A stretch of 64,000 nucleotides of DNA, from NCBI GenBank assembly GCA_016712225.1, contig JADJRL010000003.1, forward strand, positions 2,927,501 to 2,991,500, written 5' to 3'. Position numbers and translations under genes: made by a program. Numbering within the stretch: the stretch's first letter is position 1; each line of letters begins with the position of its first letter. This DNA comes from Candidatus Defluviibacterium haderslevense (GTDB lineage Bacteria > Bacteroidota > Bacteroidia > Chitinophagales > Saprospiraceae). Shown one piece after another: positions 45,862 to 55,652 of this stretch. The notes under the pieces were generated by a model. The model was not told where the DNA came from. It made no database searches and saw only the letters and a list, made by a program, of their open reading frames with translations.

Positions 45862-46524
45862 TTATGATTCCATTGAAGTCTCACCACCCATTGGTGCCAT
45901 TGGAGTTACTTCTGGAGCTGTAACCTTAGATCTACCTTTTCTAGAACCACTTTTTTTTCTAGGAGCTGCCTTTTTAGGTGCTGCTGCTTTAGTTGCTGCT
46001 GCTTTTCTAGGAGCTGCTTTTTTAGCTGCTGCTTTCTTAGGAGCTGCTTTTTTAGCTGCTGCTTTCTTAGGAGCTGCTTTTTTAGTTGCTGCTTTTTTAG
46101 GAGCTGCTTTTTTAGCTGCTGCTTTTTTAGGAGCTGCTTTTTTAGCTGCTGCTTTTTTAGGAGCTGCTTTTTTAGCTGCTGCCTTTTTAGGAGCTGCTTT
46201 TTTAGCTGCTGCTTTTTTAGGAGCTGCTTTTTTAGCTGCTGCTTTTTTAGGAGCTGCTTTTTTAGCTGCTGCTTTTTTAGGAGCTGCTTTTTTAGCTGCT
46301 GCTTTTTTAGGAGCTGCTTTTTTAGCTGCTGCTTTTTTAGGAGCTGCTTTTTTAGCTACTGCTTTTTTAGGAGCTGCTTTTTTAGCTGCTGCTTTTTTAG
46401 GAGCTGCTTTTTTTGTTGCCGCTTTTTTAGGAGCTGCTTTTTTTGTTGCTGCTTTTTTAGGAGCTGCTTTTTTAGCTGTTGCTTTTTTACCGGTAGTTTT
46501 TTTTGCACTACTTGTAGTTGCCAT
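45862..46524 (-). CDS. histone H1-like Lys/Ala/Pro repeat protein
   Basis: A 220-residue highly basic protein. A 17-residue start (MATTSSAKKTTGKKATA) leads into 16 tandem decapeptides of the type KKAAPKKAAA. The tail is non-repetitive and 43 residues long, first basic (KSGSRKGRSK) and then neutral (ending GGETSMES). The DNA repeats every 30 bases with little drift. The composition matches eukaryotic H1 tails and bacterial H1-like proteins (AlgP, Hc1 type) that bind DNA loosely. A good promoter and terminator frame the gene, so it is probably expressed, likely as a nucleoid protein. Confidence 0.8.
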   Translation of the reverse strand: MATTSSAKKTTGKKATAKKAAPKKAATKKAAPKKAATKKAAPKKAAAKKAAPKKAVAKKAAPKKAAAKKAAPKKAAAKKAAPKKAAAKKAAPKKAAAKKAAPKKAAAKKAAPKKAAAKKAAPKKAAAKKAAPKKAAAKKAAPKKAATKKAAPKKAAAKKAAPKKAAAKKAAPRKAAATKAAAPKKAAPRKKSGSRKGRSKVTAPEVTPMAPMGGETSMES

Positions 46525-46604
46525 GTTTAGTTTTTTTAGTTAACAAAATCAATATTTACTTTTTAATTATAAATATCAAATTAGTATGATATCAATAACC
46601 ATTC

Positions 46605-46634
46605 CAAAGGTATGACATTTTTTACATATGCAAA
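46605..46634 (-). promoter_or_regulatory. promoter for histone-like gene
   Basis: On the minus strand TTTG (46631-46634), an 18-base spacer, then TACCTTTG (46605-46612). Both boxes match consensus. The ATG is 80 bases downstream. Confidence 0.65.
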
Positions 46635-46808
46635 TAAATTTTAATATTTTTTTCTAAAAAAAGCTATTTTTTTTCAAAATAATTGTTAAAAGTCATTTTT
46701 TTTTGAAATAAATCTCTGATTTGACTTTTTATTTTTGAAAAAATAAAATGAATTAGACTTTTTTAGAGAATCATTTTTAAAAAAATTATATAAGAATATG
46801 AAAGTAAA

Positions 46809-48872
46809 TTAGAAGTATTTGCTCAATTGAAGTTTAATTTCTGTGCGATATGATCCTTCAATCATATCACCTGATGAACCATTTGATGATTGATCTGGAA
46901 AATAACTTATAGCATATCTCAATTCAAATGACCAATCTGATCTTGTTTTATATCTCAAATTGATGTATGATCTTGTGCCACGACCAAAATAAGCAGGTAT
47001 ATAATACTGATAGAGCAAATCATTTTCGTAAGCATATATTCTACTATTATAGCTATCCGTATCGAAAATAGAAAATCTCAAAGTGGATGAAATCGGATAG
47101 GACAATGATTTATAAATGAGATCTTGATAAATCAAATATCCCATTTCAATGTGTTCATTCGTTCCATATCCATGCCATTCTATTCTTGATCTCCATGTCC
47201 AATTGGAATTTAGTTTTTGTTCCCAGTGAATTTTAGCTGAATGGTTTGTCAATTGATGGAGCCTGCTCTCATTCAAATCGTTTTGATTTTCTTCGTGTAT
47301 ATTATTTTTATATTGTAAATAGATAGACCATTTCTTTCTCTTGGTATAGGTCATTTTGACGGACCATTCATTGCCCTTAGAAGGAAGATCGCTTGAATAT
47401 CTCAACCATGGGTGGGTCCAGGAATCGTAATATAAATTATACTTCCAGGCTTTATTTGGCAAAAAATTAAATCCAAAGAGTATGCCTTGCTCGTTTTGAC
47501 TTTTTCCTGTGGAAGAAATCGTCTGACTGTTCTTAGTATAAAATTGTGAACTATAATTTCTATAAATTATAATAGACTCAGCATATTTACCAAGACCTTT
47601 CAAAATGCCTTGGAGTAGTGCTAGATGGCCTTTTTCATCTGAGGCTAACTCTCCGAATAAAAGCAATTTATTCACTTGAAATTGATGAAAAACTGAACTA
47701 TGAAATTGATTTTTCTTACTTGGTTCATACACCTGATATGGTGCACTATTTTTAGCTTCTTGCAAATCTACATGTGAATATACCACACCTAGGCCAACAT
47801 ATCCCTTGTTAAAGTTTTTGATAAGTGAACCACCTGAGTGCATTAATCCCAAGGCATTTCGATCTTGAAGTTCCGATTTTGTCCGATGCAATCCAGCATA
47901 TTGAATGCTTGTGAATGAGCTTGGAGTATTTTCATTATTACCATTATCACTCAAGACAAGATTTGCATCAACCTTGGTTTTTGAAAAAAACAACAAAGCT
48001 TTGAGTTGACCATTGATTTTAATCTTTGAAGCAATGCCACGAAACATATTATTCTCTTGTACTGAATTATAGGGTTTGAGTATATCAGGTGATTTAACAT
48101 AAAGACCCAATTCTTGATTTCCGGCACTTTGAAAAACATTGTCAAGTATTAAGCCTTGTCCAATACGTAATTTATAATCGCCAATTGCCAAAGCAGTAAG
48201 TTGAGGAGATAATCTCTCAATAAACAAATGAGCTGTTAAATAATCTATTTTGGTCTTAGAAGCGTTATCCCATAATTTTTCTCCAGCATCTTTTTCTGCG
48301 ACCAGCCCATAAGAAAAGGAACCGGGTTTATAATTTTGAAACCTAAGAAATAATTTATCAGGTGAACCTAAATAGGCATTGTTCAAAGAATCCGATAATA
48401 AATAACCACGTTGTTTTTGTAAAACCCGACTCCATCTTATAATGATTTGCTTTCGCCCATCACTCAATAGACGATCTCCGATACGTCTCAATGAAAACTC
48501 TGTGTCACGTATTTGAAGGTAGGGTAGAACCTTACGAAGTTTATCCAAATCAAAATTCGGAATGCTTTGTAATTCCAAAATTGAAATGAGTGGTCTGTGT
48601 GTCAAAACATAATTCCAGATCAATTGAATTTCTATGGAGCTTAAATTGGGTAATAGACTAAGCTCGTCCAATGTACATTGATTTATAGATATGGGATGTT
48701 TGGTGAGGTATACAGAATGATCTTCAATCGGAAGTTCTTCAGAAATCCTTAAAGCATTAGATTCATCAATAATATCCGTTTCATCAATTGGGAGATTCGG
48801 ATCAATTTGAGCTACTGCAATGTTAAATAGAAAAAGAAGCTGGATTAGGAACAAATACCTCAATAAGATCAT
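46809..48872 (-). CDS. helix-hairpin-helix outer-membrane-type protein
   Basis: From ATG 48872, 687 residues. This start overlaps the stop of the upstream gene in an ATGA and gives a signal peptide (MILLRYLFLIQLLFLFNIAVAQ); a longer form starts 33 bases earlier. Residues ~45-130 carry ComEA-like helix-hairpin-helix repeats (INQCTLDELSLLPNLSSIE, LISILELQSIPNFDLDKLRK). The rest is long amphipathic beta-sheet, ending EIKLQLSKYF with a terminal Phe as in outer-membrane barrels. Such proteins are widespread in Bacteroidota. Whether the HhH part binds DNA, for example in uptake, is unknown. Confidence 0.7.
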   Translation of the reverse strand: MILLRYLFLIQLLFLFNIAVAQIDPNLPIDETDIIDESNALRISEELPIEDHSVYLTKHPISINQCTLDELSLLPNLSSIEIQLIWNYVLTHRPLISILELQSIPNFDLDKLRKVLPYLQIRDTEFSLRRIGDRLLSDGRKQIIIRWSRVLQKQRGYLLSDSLNNAYLGSPDKLFLRFQNYKPGSFSYGLVAEKDAGEKLWDNASKTKIDYLTAHLFIERLSPQLTALAIGDYKLRIGQGLILDNVFQSAGNQELGLYVKSPDILKPYNSVQENNMFRGIASKIKINGQLKALLFFSKTKVDANLVLSDNGNNENTPSSFTSIQYAGLHRTKSELQDRNALGLMHSGGSLIKNFNKGYVGLGVVYSHVDLQEAKNSAPYQVYEPSKKNQFHSSVFHQFQVNKLLLFGELASDEKGHLALLQGILKGLGKYAESIIIYRNYSSQFYTKNSQTISSTGKSQNEQGILFGFNFLPNKAWKYNLYYDSWTHPWLRYSSDLPSKGNEWSVKMTYTKRKKWSIYLQYKNNIHEENQNDLNESRLHQLTNHSAKIHWEQKLNSNWTWRSRIEWHGYGTNEHIEMGYLIYQDLIYKSLSYPISSTLRFSIFDTDSYNSRIYAYENDLLYQYYIPAYFGRGTRSYINLRYKTRSDWSFELRYAISYFPDQSSNGSSGDMIEGSYRTEIKLQLSKYF

Positions 48873-50383
48873 ACATTTAATTTGTTGACTTTTTTCTGAG
48901 CCCAAAATACGAAATCAAAATAAATAAAGACTCTTTTCTCAAATCGATCCACTCTAAGTTTGGTTAGCTTATTATGCATAATTGAAGCATTTTCTAAATT
49001 GTCCTTTGAAGGATCTTTAATTGTCAGCCGTATATAATTCAAAATTAGGTTGATGATTTGATTATTGTCATTCAATAATTGGGCCTGTCGTTGGATGGAT
49101 AACATCAAGGATCCTACTAAAGCATCATGCCCTAATTCGAAGTGTATGAGCAATTGCATAAGTCTGGCATAAAGGTATAGGTCGTCTCTGAGGTAATTGT
49201 TTTTGTCACGCACAATTTTTGTTATATAATCCAATGCCAAGGATAACTTATCTTGGATAAAGTAGATCCACGCAATTTTATAATAATAGATAATGTGTCT
49301 GTGTGGATCTACATAATCATCGAATTTTTCAATCTCCTTTTTGATTTCCGGAATTAAAAGCAGACATTTTTGAAAGTCATGATGAAGTAAACTATAGTTC
49401 ATCTTGGCATTCAAGCCATAGGAATAGTAAAGTAGTTTACTCGTTGTATTAAAACCATTATGTTTCCGCTTGTAAAAAGCATCTAATTTTTTATAGAATT
49501 CATTAAATTGGATTTTATCCTCCTTATAGTATAAGGAAGTTAAAGTATAATGAAGCATACGCATGTACAAGTCAGGATCTTTTTCAATCATTACCGGTTC
49601 AGAATCAAATAACCGAATGCATCGAATTCCATAATCTGCACAGAGATCAAATTCCAAAAGTATATAATGATACCATAAATAACTAAGATTTAGATTAATT
49701 TGACTGGAAAAATTGAGTTCTGAAATGGAGTAATTAGGTAAGTTGGATTGAAAATAATCTTTTATGAGGATGACATCTTTATCATTTTTTACAAATCCGA
49801 AATTGATGTAGAATCCCTGAATTTTTAACATTAAGTTAGACAACAAGGACATTTGTGATGCCGTCTGATTAACCTTTGTGGATTCCTGAATCAAATTTTC
49901 CATTTTGTTTTTAACCTTGCGGCTTCGGGTAATATGTCGGGCCTCTATCAGTTTTTCGAATTCCAGAATTTCAAGGTATAATATGTGCTGATTGGTAACC
50001 GTCGTTAGTGGCTTTATTCGTTCAAGCAATCTTAATGATTGTATAAATAAACCACGGTCATATAAAATCTGTGCGTAATCCAGTTGTTCTCGAATTTCTA
50101 TCTCAGGGTGTTTTTGAGAATGAATCATCCGAAGACTTTTTAATATTTGACTATATAAGTGTCTTTTGAGATTGGTTAATTGTAACTTATTTAGTCTTTT
50201 GATTTTATTAAAAATGAGGGTCTCATCATAGACTTTCATCTTATCAAGAATGACAAATAGCTGAATGAATTTTAGTTCTTCATGACTGGATAATCGGTTG
50301 GCAAAAAGTTTAAAATTTCTTTTTTCAGATTTATTCAGACTTTTAATCAAACCAAAAAGTGCGTCCGTTTGAGTAATGGGCAT
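48869..50383 (-). CDS. conserved helical protein, unknown function
   Basis: A 504-residue protein without signal peptide or membrane helices, predicted almost entirely alpha-helical. It starts with LFGLIKSLNKSEKRNFKLFA and contains TPR-like pairs (AQILYDRGLFIQSLRLLERI, IYFIQDKLSLALDYITKIVR). It looks like a cytoplasmic TPR-type scaffold. I do not recognise a named family. Its stop overlaps the start of the helix-hairpin-helix gene by four bases, so the two are translationally coupled and may work together. Confidence 0.6.
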   Translation of the reverse strand: MPITQTDALFGLIKSLNKSEKRNFKLFANRLSSHEELKFIQLFVILDKMKVYDETLIFNKIKRLNKLQLTNLKRHLYSQILKSLRMIHSQKHPEIEIREQLDYAQILYDRGLFIQSLRLLERIKPLTTVTNQHILYLEILEFEKLIEARHITRSRKVKNKMENLIQESTKVNQTASQMSLLSNLMLKIQGFYINFGFVKNDKDVILIKDYFQSNLPNYSISELNFSSQINLNLSYLWYHYILLEFDLCADYGIRCIRLFDSEPVMIEKDPDLYMRMLHYTLTSLYYKEDKIQFNEFYKKLDAFYKRKHNGFNTTSKLLYYSYGLNAKMNYSLLHHDFQKCLLLIPEIKKEIEKFDDYVDPHRHIIYYYKIAWIYFIQDKLSLALDYITKIVRDKNNYLRDDLYLYARLMQLLIHFELGHDALVGSLMLSIQRQAQLLNDNNQIINLILNYIRLTIKDPSKDNLENASIMHNKLTKLRVDRFEKRVFIYFDFVFWAQKKVNKLNV

Positions 50384-50496
50384 AACACAAATATTGAATA
50401 TAAATTATTGGTTGTCAGTATTTTATATAATTAAATAATATTGTGACCACCACAAGGTAACCATTTTTTTAATTTATTTAGGCGCTGAATTGCACT

Positions 50497-50504
50497 TACT
50501 TTTG
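50497..50504 (+). promoter_or_regulatory. -7 box for glutamine synthetase
   Basis: TACTTTTG matches TAnnTTTG exactly, 94 bases before the first ATG. A TTTA about 17 bases upstream may serve as the -33 element. Confidence 0.5.
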
Positions 50505-50598
50505 ACCCATCAATTAAAATAAAATGGATTTCAAATTTCGAAATTGAATTTTAAAGGGCAATAAATCATCAAATCATTTTTTATAAAACCAAATTGTA

Positions 50599-51606
50599 AT
50601 GAGAAATAAATTAAAAATGGAGTACATCTGGCTCGATGGATATAAGCCGGAAGCAAATCTAAGAAGCAAGACTAAATTAATTAAAGTAGAAGATTTTGAC
50701 GGAACAGTTGAATGTCTGCCGAATTGGTCTTTTGATGGAAGTTCAACGCGCCAAGCTGAAGGATGGGCTTCAGATTGTATTTTAAAACCAGTAAGAATTT
50801 ATGTGGATCCACATCGTGAAGATGCTTATCTCGTGATATGCGAAGTAAACAATCCTGATGGAACACCTCATTCAACAAATTCAAGAGCAAAAATTAAATC
50901 GGATTCTGATGAAATTTGGTTTGGATACGAACAAGAATATGTATTGATGAAAGATGGCAAGCCATTGGGTTTTCCAAAAGAAGGTTATCCTGGTCCACAA
51001 GGTCCGTATTATTGTGCAGTAGGTCATGGAAATGTGGATGGCAGACAAATCATAGAAGATCATTTAGATGCATGTATCGATGCGGGTATTGATATCGAAG
51101 GTATAAATGCTGAAGTATTATTGGGTCAATGGGAATTCCAAATTTTTGGAAAAAGCGCGAAACGGGCTGCTGATGATTTAATTGCAGCAAGATACCTTTT
51201 ATTCCGCATCACTGAAGAATATGAAGTAACGGTTGATTTACATCCTAAGCCGGTTCGTGGTGATTGGAATGGATCCGGAATGCATGTTAATTTTTCAAAT
51301 GAGCGCATGCGTAAAAAAGGTGGTAAAGCATACTTTGATGGAATTTTCAAAGCCTTTGAAAAATCACACAAAGAGCATATAGCGGTATATGGTTCCGATA
51401 ATCATTTGAGATTAACAGGTAAGCATGAGACTCAGAGTATGGATAAATTTAGTTGGGGTGTAATGGATAGAGGAGCATCTATTCGTATTCCTTTGAATAC
51501 ATCAAAAACATGGAAAGGTTATCTTGAAGATCGCCGACCAGCATCTAATGCAGATCCTTATTTAATTGGTGCGAAAATCATCAATACTTTGAATAAAGTA
51601 AAATAA
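50599..51606 (+). CDS. glnA: glutamine synthetase, GSII (eukaryote-like) type
   Basis: A 335-residue ligase making glutamine from glutamate, ammonia and ATP. A second ATG at 50617 (MEYIWLDGYKPE) is the more usual family start. Motifs are LPNWSFDGSSTRQAEG, WFGYEQEYVLM, the GPYYCAVG loop, EGINAEVLLGQWEFQI, the NGSGMHVNFSN glutamate loop and GASIRIP. Length and motifs fit the short GSII class rather than the ~470-residue GSI. The gene has its own promoter and a strong terminator. Confidence 0.9.
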   Translation: MRNKLKMEYIWLDGYKPEANLRSKTKLIKVEDFDGTVECLPNWSFDGSSTRQAEGWASDCILKPVRIYVDPHREDAYLVICEVNNPDGTPHSTNSRAKIKSDSDEIWFGYEQEYVLMKDGKPLGFPKEGYPGPQGPYYCAVGHGNVDGRQIIEDHLDACIDAGIDIEGINAEVLLGQWEFQIFGKSAKRAADDLIAARYLLFRITEEYEVTVDLHPKPVRGDWNGSGMHVNFSNERMRKKGGKAYFDGIFKAFEKSHKEHIAVYGSDNHLRLTGKHETQSMDKFSWGVMDRGASIRIPLNTSKTWKGYLEDRRPASNADPYLIGAKIINTLNKVK

Positions 51607-51634
51607 AGTAAATCATTATAAAAAAATTTGGAAA

Positions 51635-51669
51635 AGCGCTTCTTGATTTATCAAGGGCGCTTTTTTTTT
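51635..51669 (+). terminator. terminator after glutamine synthetase
   Basis: AGCGC...CTTGAT pairs with ATCAAG...GCGCT, with a one-base bulge, followed by a run of nine Ts. Confidence 0.9.
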
Positions 51670-52804
51670 CTAAATGACTTGCATTTTTTTCCAAATTACC
51701 TAATGTTTATTTTATTCATTATGGACTAATCGTAGATTCAGTATGTAATTACTGGATATTTACTAAAAGCTAAGAGTATCAAGCCTGAATTTTTCAAAGT
51801 CAGAAAGGTATTCAATTAAAATGAATGAATGTAGTAAGTTAAGAGAATCAGTTCTATTGGTAATTATTCCATTTTGGTTCACTTGGATAAATTTGAAGTT
51901 TATTTAATAGTCTATTAGGCGATTTATGCAATATTTGTATGCCAATAAATTAACTACCATTCACCAGCAAGCATCCACGACTATTCCACGGCTTATCCAC
52001 GACTATTCCTCGACTGAAGTTAAAATGTTGTCTAGTCCTAAAATAGCTATACAATATCAATTAACTCAAACCTGAGGCTTGCTCTGTTGTCGTTATCATT
52101 CATACCTCCCAAATCATAAATTTGATTATGAGGAATTCAACTTTAAATTAATTGACCATTATGGTTAAGAAAAATAATTTTTCAATGTATAACAAATTGA
52201 GTTTTCAAACCATTTTACAAGAAACTTGAGGATTAAAAGAGGATTAATATTATAATCCCAGATCATGCATTAGATTTTCTATTACGAATTAATACATCTT
52301 CAAATTCGTCTGGTGTCGTACAATACGATACGAGATCCTATTTTATTCAGCATCAAAGTAGTGACTATTATTGTGGGAAGAATATTCCTTGATCACCGGT
52401 TTTTTCCAACCTGCTGAGTATGCGGGCAGGTTGATGAATTTGTTTTCATAACGAAACCTAATTCATGATCTTAGAAAATAATTTACTTTTTTTTAAATAT
52501 AAATAGCTCTCATGTTAAGTGTTTTATGTTTATTGATTCATATCTTATTAAGATAATACAATATAAGTTAAATCAATATGTGAAATGAAATTACAATTTA
52601 AGCTATTAAAGATTTAATTTTGGTGCCATGTTAATGCAAGTTAAAACCATCCATGTTTACCCTTATTTTAAAAAATTCGGGGTTTTCACCTATTGTAAGT
52701 TACTTATTCTGTATTATCTTTGCATAGCATTTACCCCTAGACATATTCTTTTCGGTACATTCAAGTACTTACTATTTCATTCACGTATATTAAATTATTA
52801 GATT
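51670..52804. other. long intergenic region
   Basis: More than 1.1 kb without a convincing gene. I can see a 14-base direct repeat TCCACGACTATTCC (two copies about 51972-52008) and an eight-pair hairpin CAACCTGC/GCAGGTTG at 52407-52433 with no T-run after it. The promoter of the next gene is at 52693-52722. A decayed gene or small RNA is possible but nothing supports it directly. Confidence 0.5.
52693..52722 (+). promoter_or_regulatory. promoter for FN3 metalloprotease
   Basis: TTG at 52693-52695, 19-base spacer, TATCTTTG at 52715-52722. The ATG lies 82 bases downstream. Confidence 0.6.
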
Positions 52805-55408
52805 ATGTATCAAGTTAAAAAACATATGATGGCATGGATTTGCCTGCTGATGACCTCAGGTTTATTTGCCCAAGGTGTTGCGCAAATTGATTACTTTACC
52901 TACCTAACCCAACCACTGAACAAGCTAGGTCAGCAAGTAGTCGATGCACGAATGGATGCTGCCCAATTTAAGGAGGTTGCTCCATTAAGCCTAAGTAATA
53001 AAGTATATTCTTCAAATACATTTAAAAATCTGTCAAAGGCTAATTATTTAAAATTAGATCTTAAGCAATTGCCACAAATGGTTGCTGACAAATCTGAATA
53101 TCTGTCTCTTCTATTACCAATAAACGATCGTGAAAAAGTTGTTTTGGATTTAATCCGTGTAGATCTTTATGCAGAAGGTTTCCATGTATTTATTTCTGAA
53201 TTTCCAAATGAAGCTTTTGAATATGATCCTGGCGTGTTTTATAGAGGTGTTGTTCGAGGAAAAGAAGGTTCTTCAACAGCTGCTATAAGTGTGTTTAATG
53301 ATCAGATCATAGGTATGTTTTCGACTGATGAAGGCAACACCGTATTGTATCCAATGAAAGATACAAAAGAAGAGATCTTGATTTACAACGATAAAGATAT
53401 TACAGTTAACATGCCATTTAATTGTTCTACTGATGAATTATCTAATGTTTTGATAGACCCAGCACCTAAATCTGAAATGGCTGCTGGTGATTGTATTCGG
53501 GTTTACATAGAATGTGACTATGCATTATTTCAAAACAAAGGAAATGTAACTGCTACTACAAACTGGATTACATCGGTTTACAATAACGTCGCTACTTTAT
53601 ATACAGCTGAAAGTATTAATACTACCGTTTCTGAAGTTTATGTTTGGACCACACCTGATGCATATAGCAAAACCAGTTCCATAGATGCTTTGAATAAATT
53701 TAGAACAGATCGTGGTACATTTAATGGTGATTTGGCTCATCTAGCAGCTCTGGGTGGACAAAATATTGGTGGTGTAGCGTGGGTTGATGCATTATGTTCA
53801 TCTTACAAATATGCATACAGTAACATTAGTGCTTCTTATAGTACTGTTCCAACTTATTCATGGACTATTGAAGTGATGACACATGAGATGGGACATAATA
53901 TTGGATCTAATCATACTCAATGGTGTGGTTGGACTGGTGGTGCGTTAGATAATTGTTATACTACAGAAGGTGGATGTGCGCCTGGCCCACCACCGACAGG
54001 TGGCGGAACAATTATGAGTTATTGCCATCTTACCAGTTATGGTATTAATTTTAACAATGGTTTTGGAACACAACCTGGAGATAAAATTAGAGCTGAAGTT
54101 ATTGCAGCAACATGTTTAGGTACTTCATGTGGTGGAGGTGGAGGTTGTGGTGTTCCAACAGGATTAGCTATTAGTGGAATTACACAAACTACAGCTACTG
54201 CAAATTGGAATTCAGTTTCTGGTGCCACTTCTTATAAGTTTTCATACAAAACAAATGCAGGTACTACATGGACAACGGTGACAACTACTAATCCAACATA
54301 CAATTTAACAGGATTGTCTGCTGGCACATTATATAATACACGTGTAAAAACGATATGTGGTGCAGACTCAAGTGCTAATTCTGCTACCGTAAATTTTACA
54401 ACGTCTTCTGGCGGAACATGTGGTGTTCCTACGAATTTTGCTGTGTCTAATATCACAAGTAATTCTGCAACAAGTTCATGGTCTGCAGTAAGTGGAGCAA
54501 CTTCTTATAATTTTCAATATAAATTGGCGAGTTCTTCTACATGGAGCCAAGCTAATGTAACAGTTACAACTGTTAATTTAACAGGCTTATCACCTAATAC
54601 GAGTTATACAATAAGAGTTCAGGCAGTTTGTCCAAGTGGAACAAGTGCTTTTACTAGTATTATAACATTTACAACTTTGAATACTTCATACTGTGTTTCT
54701 AAAGGGAATAATTCAACTTATGAATGGATTAAGAGAGTAAAATTAGGGACTATAGATCGTACTTCAGGAAGTGATGGTGGTTATTATAATGGAACTGCAT
54801 TAAGCACAAACATTGCAAAGAGTAGTACACAAACTATGAATTATCAAGCTGGAACAACGGGTGCTTCAGGAACCTTGTATTGGAGAGTGTGGATCGATTA
54901 TAATAGAAACAATGTATTTACAGATGCAGGTGAGCAAGTGATATCCAGATCTTCTGCCAGTACTGGATTGTTAACTTCAACATTTGTTGTACCTGCAGGT
55001 GCTTCAACAGGATCAACAAGAATGCGAGTTTCGTTAAAGTATAGTGGTTATTCTTCACCATGTGAAACATTCGCATACGGAGAAGTAGAAGATTATTCTG
55101 TAAATATCGTAGCTGCTGGAACACTTGAAGGTCCAAGAAATCAAATTCTAAATATGGAGCAAGTGGTTGTTTCTCCAAATCCTTTTGACCAGAATTTATT
55201 GATCAGTTTATCTTCAAAACAAGATCAACAAGTAGATGTTTCAATCATTGATGTATTCGGTAAAAAAGTAGGCCATTCCAATTATAATGCTTTAGCAGGA
55301 ATAAATGCTTATGTTATTGAAACACAACACATCAATTCAGGAAGCTATTTTGTTAGAATTGAATCTGGTGATCAAGTGATTATAAAGAAACTCGTAAAAA
55401 TTAATTAA
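52805..55408 (+). CDS. secreted reprolysin-like metalloprotease with FN3, GEVED and T9SS domains
   Basis: An 867-residue protein with signal peptide (ending near LFAQ). A propeptide-like region (~25-215) precedes an M12-like zinc protease with HEMGHNIGSNH (H360, E361, H364, H370) and a later IMSYCH Met-turn. Two fibronectin type III domains follow (each starting C-G-V-P-T and containing N-L-T-G-L-S), then a GEVED domain (WRVWIDYNRNNVF ... GEVEDYSVNI). The C-terminus (VVVSPNPFDQNLLI ... KKLVKIN) is a type A T9SS domain. It is an extracellular protease. It has its own promoter and terminator. Confidence 0.88.
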   Translation: MYQVKKHMMAWICLLMTSGLFAQGVAQIDYFTYLTQPLNKLGQQVVDARMDAAQFKEVAPLSLSNKVYSSNTFKNLSKANYLKLDLKQLPQMVADKSEYLSLLLPINDREKVVLDLIRVDLYAEGFHVFISEFPNEAFEYDPGVFYRGVVRGKEGSSTAAISVFNDQIIGMFSTDEGNTVLYPMKDTKEEILIYNDKDITVNMPFNCSTDELSNVLIDPAPKSEMAAGDCIRVYIECDYALFQNKGNVTATTNWITSVYNNVATLYTAESINTTVSEVYVWTTPDAYSKTSSIDALNKFRTDRGTFNGDLAHLAALGGQNIGGVAWVDALCSSYKYAYSNISASYSTVPTYSWTIEVMTHEMGHNIGSNHTQWCGWTGGALDNCYTTEGGCAPGPPPTGGGTIMSYCHLTSYGINFNNGFGTQPGDKIRAEVIAATCLGTSCGGGGGCGVPTGLAISGITQTTATANWNSVSGATSYKFSYKTNAGTTWTTVTTTNPTYNLTGLSAGTLYNTRVKTICGADSSANSATVNFTTSSGGTCGVPTNFAVSNITSNSATSSWSAVSGATSYNFQYKLASSSTWSQANVTVTTVNLTGLSPNTSYTIRVQAVCPSGTSAFTSIITFTTLNTSYCVSKGNNSTYEWIKRVKLGTIDRTSGSDGGYYNGTALSTNIAKSSTQTMNYQAGTTGASGTLYWRVWIDYNRNNVFTDAGEQVISRSSASTGLLTSTFVVPAGASTGSTRMRVSLKYSGYSSPCETFAYGEVEDYSVNIVAAGTLEGPRNQILNMEQVVVSPNPFDQNLLISLSSKQDQQVDVSIIDVFGKKVGHSNYNALAGINAYVIETQHINSGSYFVRIESGDQVIIKKLVKIN

Positions 55409-55445
55409 ACAGGTTATTCATAATAAAATTGTAATAAAATTGGGG

Positions 55446-55479
55446 TCTGTCCGGTTGTAAAATCGGGCAGATTTTTTTT
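55446..55479 (+). terminator. terminator after FN3 metalloprotease
   Basis: TCTGTCCG pairs with CGGGCAGA (one G-U) followed by a run of eight Ts. Confidence 0.85.
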
Positions 55480-55531
55480 GTAATCACCCTTACCTCTATT
55501 TAATATTGAATAATATTTCTTACTTTTCTTT

Positions 55532-55652
55532 CACCATCCAACCCAATCACCATTCAAACCGATTACTTGATCACCATTCAAACCGATTACCATTCAAACC
55601 GATTACCCCGATTACCATCCAAACCCGATTACCATTCAAACCCGATTACTCC
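55532..55652. repeat. imperfect tandem repeats overlapping the flippase 3' end
   Basis: About six copies of an ~18-20 base unit, ACCATTCAAACCGATT with small variants (ACCATCCAAACCCGATT). There are no unique spacers, so it is not a CRISPR. The stop codon of the minus-strand flippase gene (55636-55638) and its last few codons lie inside the array, so the repeat forms that protein's C-terminus. Confidence 0.8.

Noticed and set aside
52407..52433. Hairpin CAACCTGC/GCAGGTTG as a terminator
   Set aside because: No T-run follows on either strand and no gene ends nearby. It is kept only as a feature of the intergenic region.
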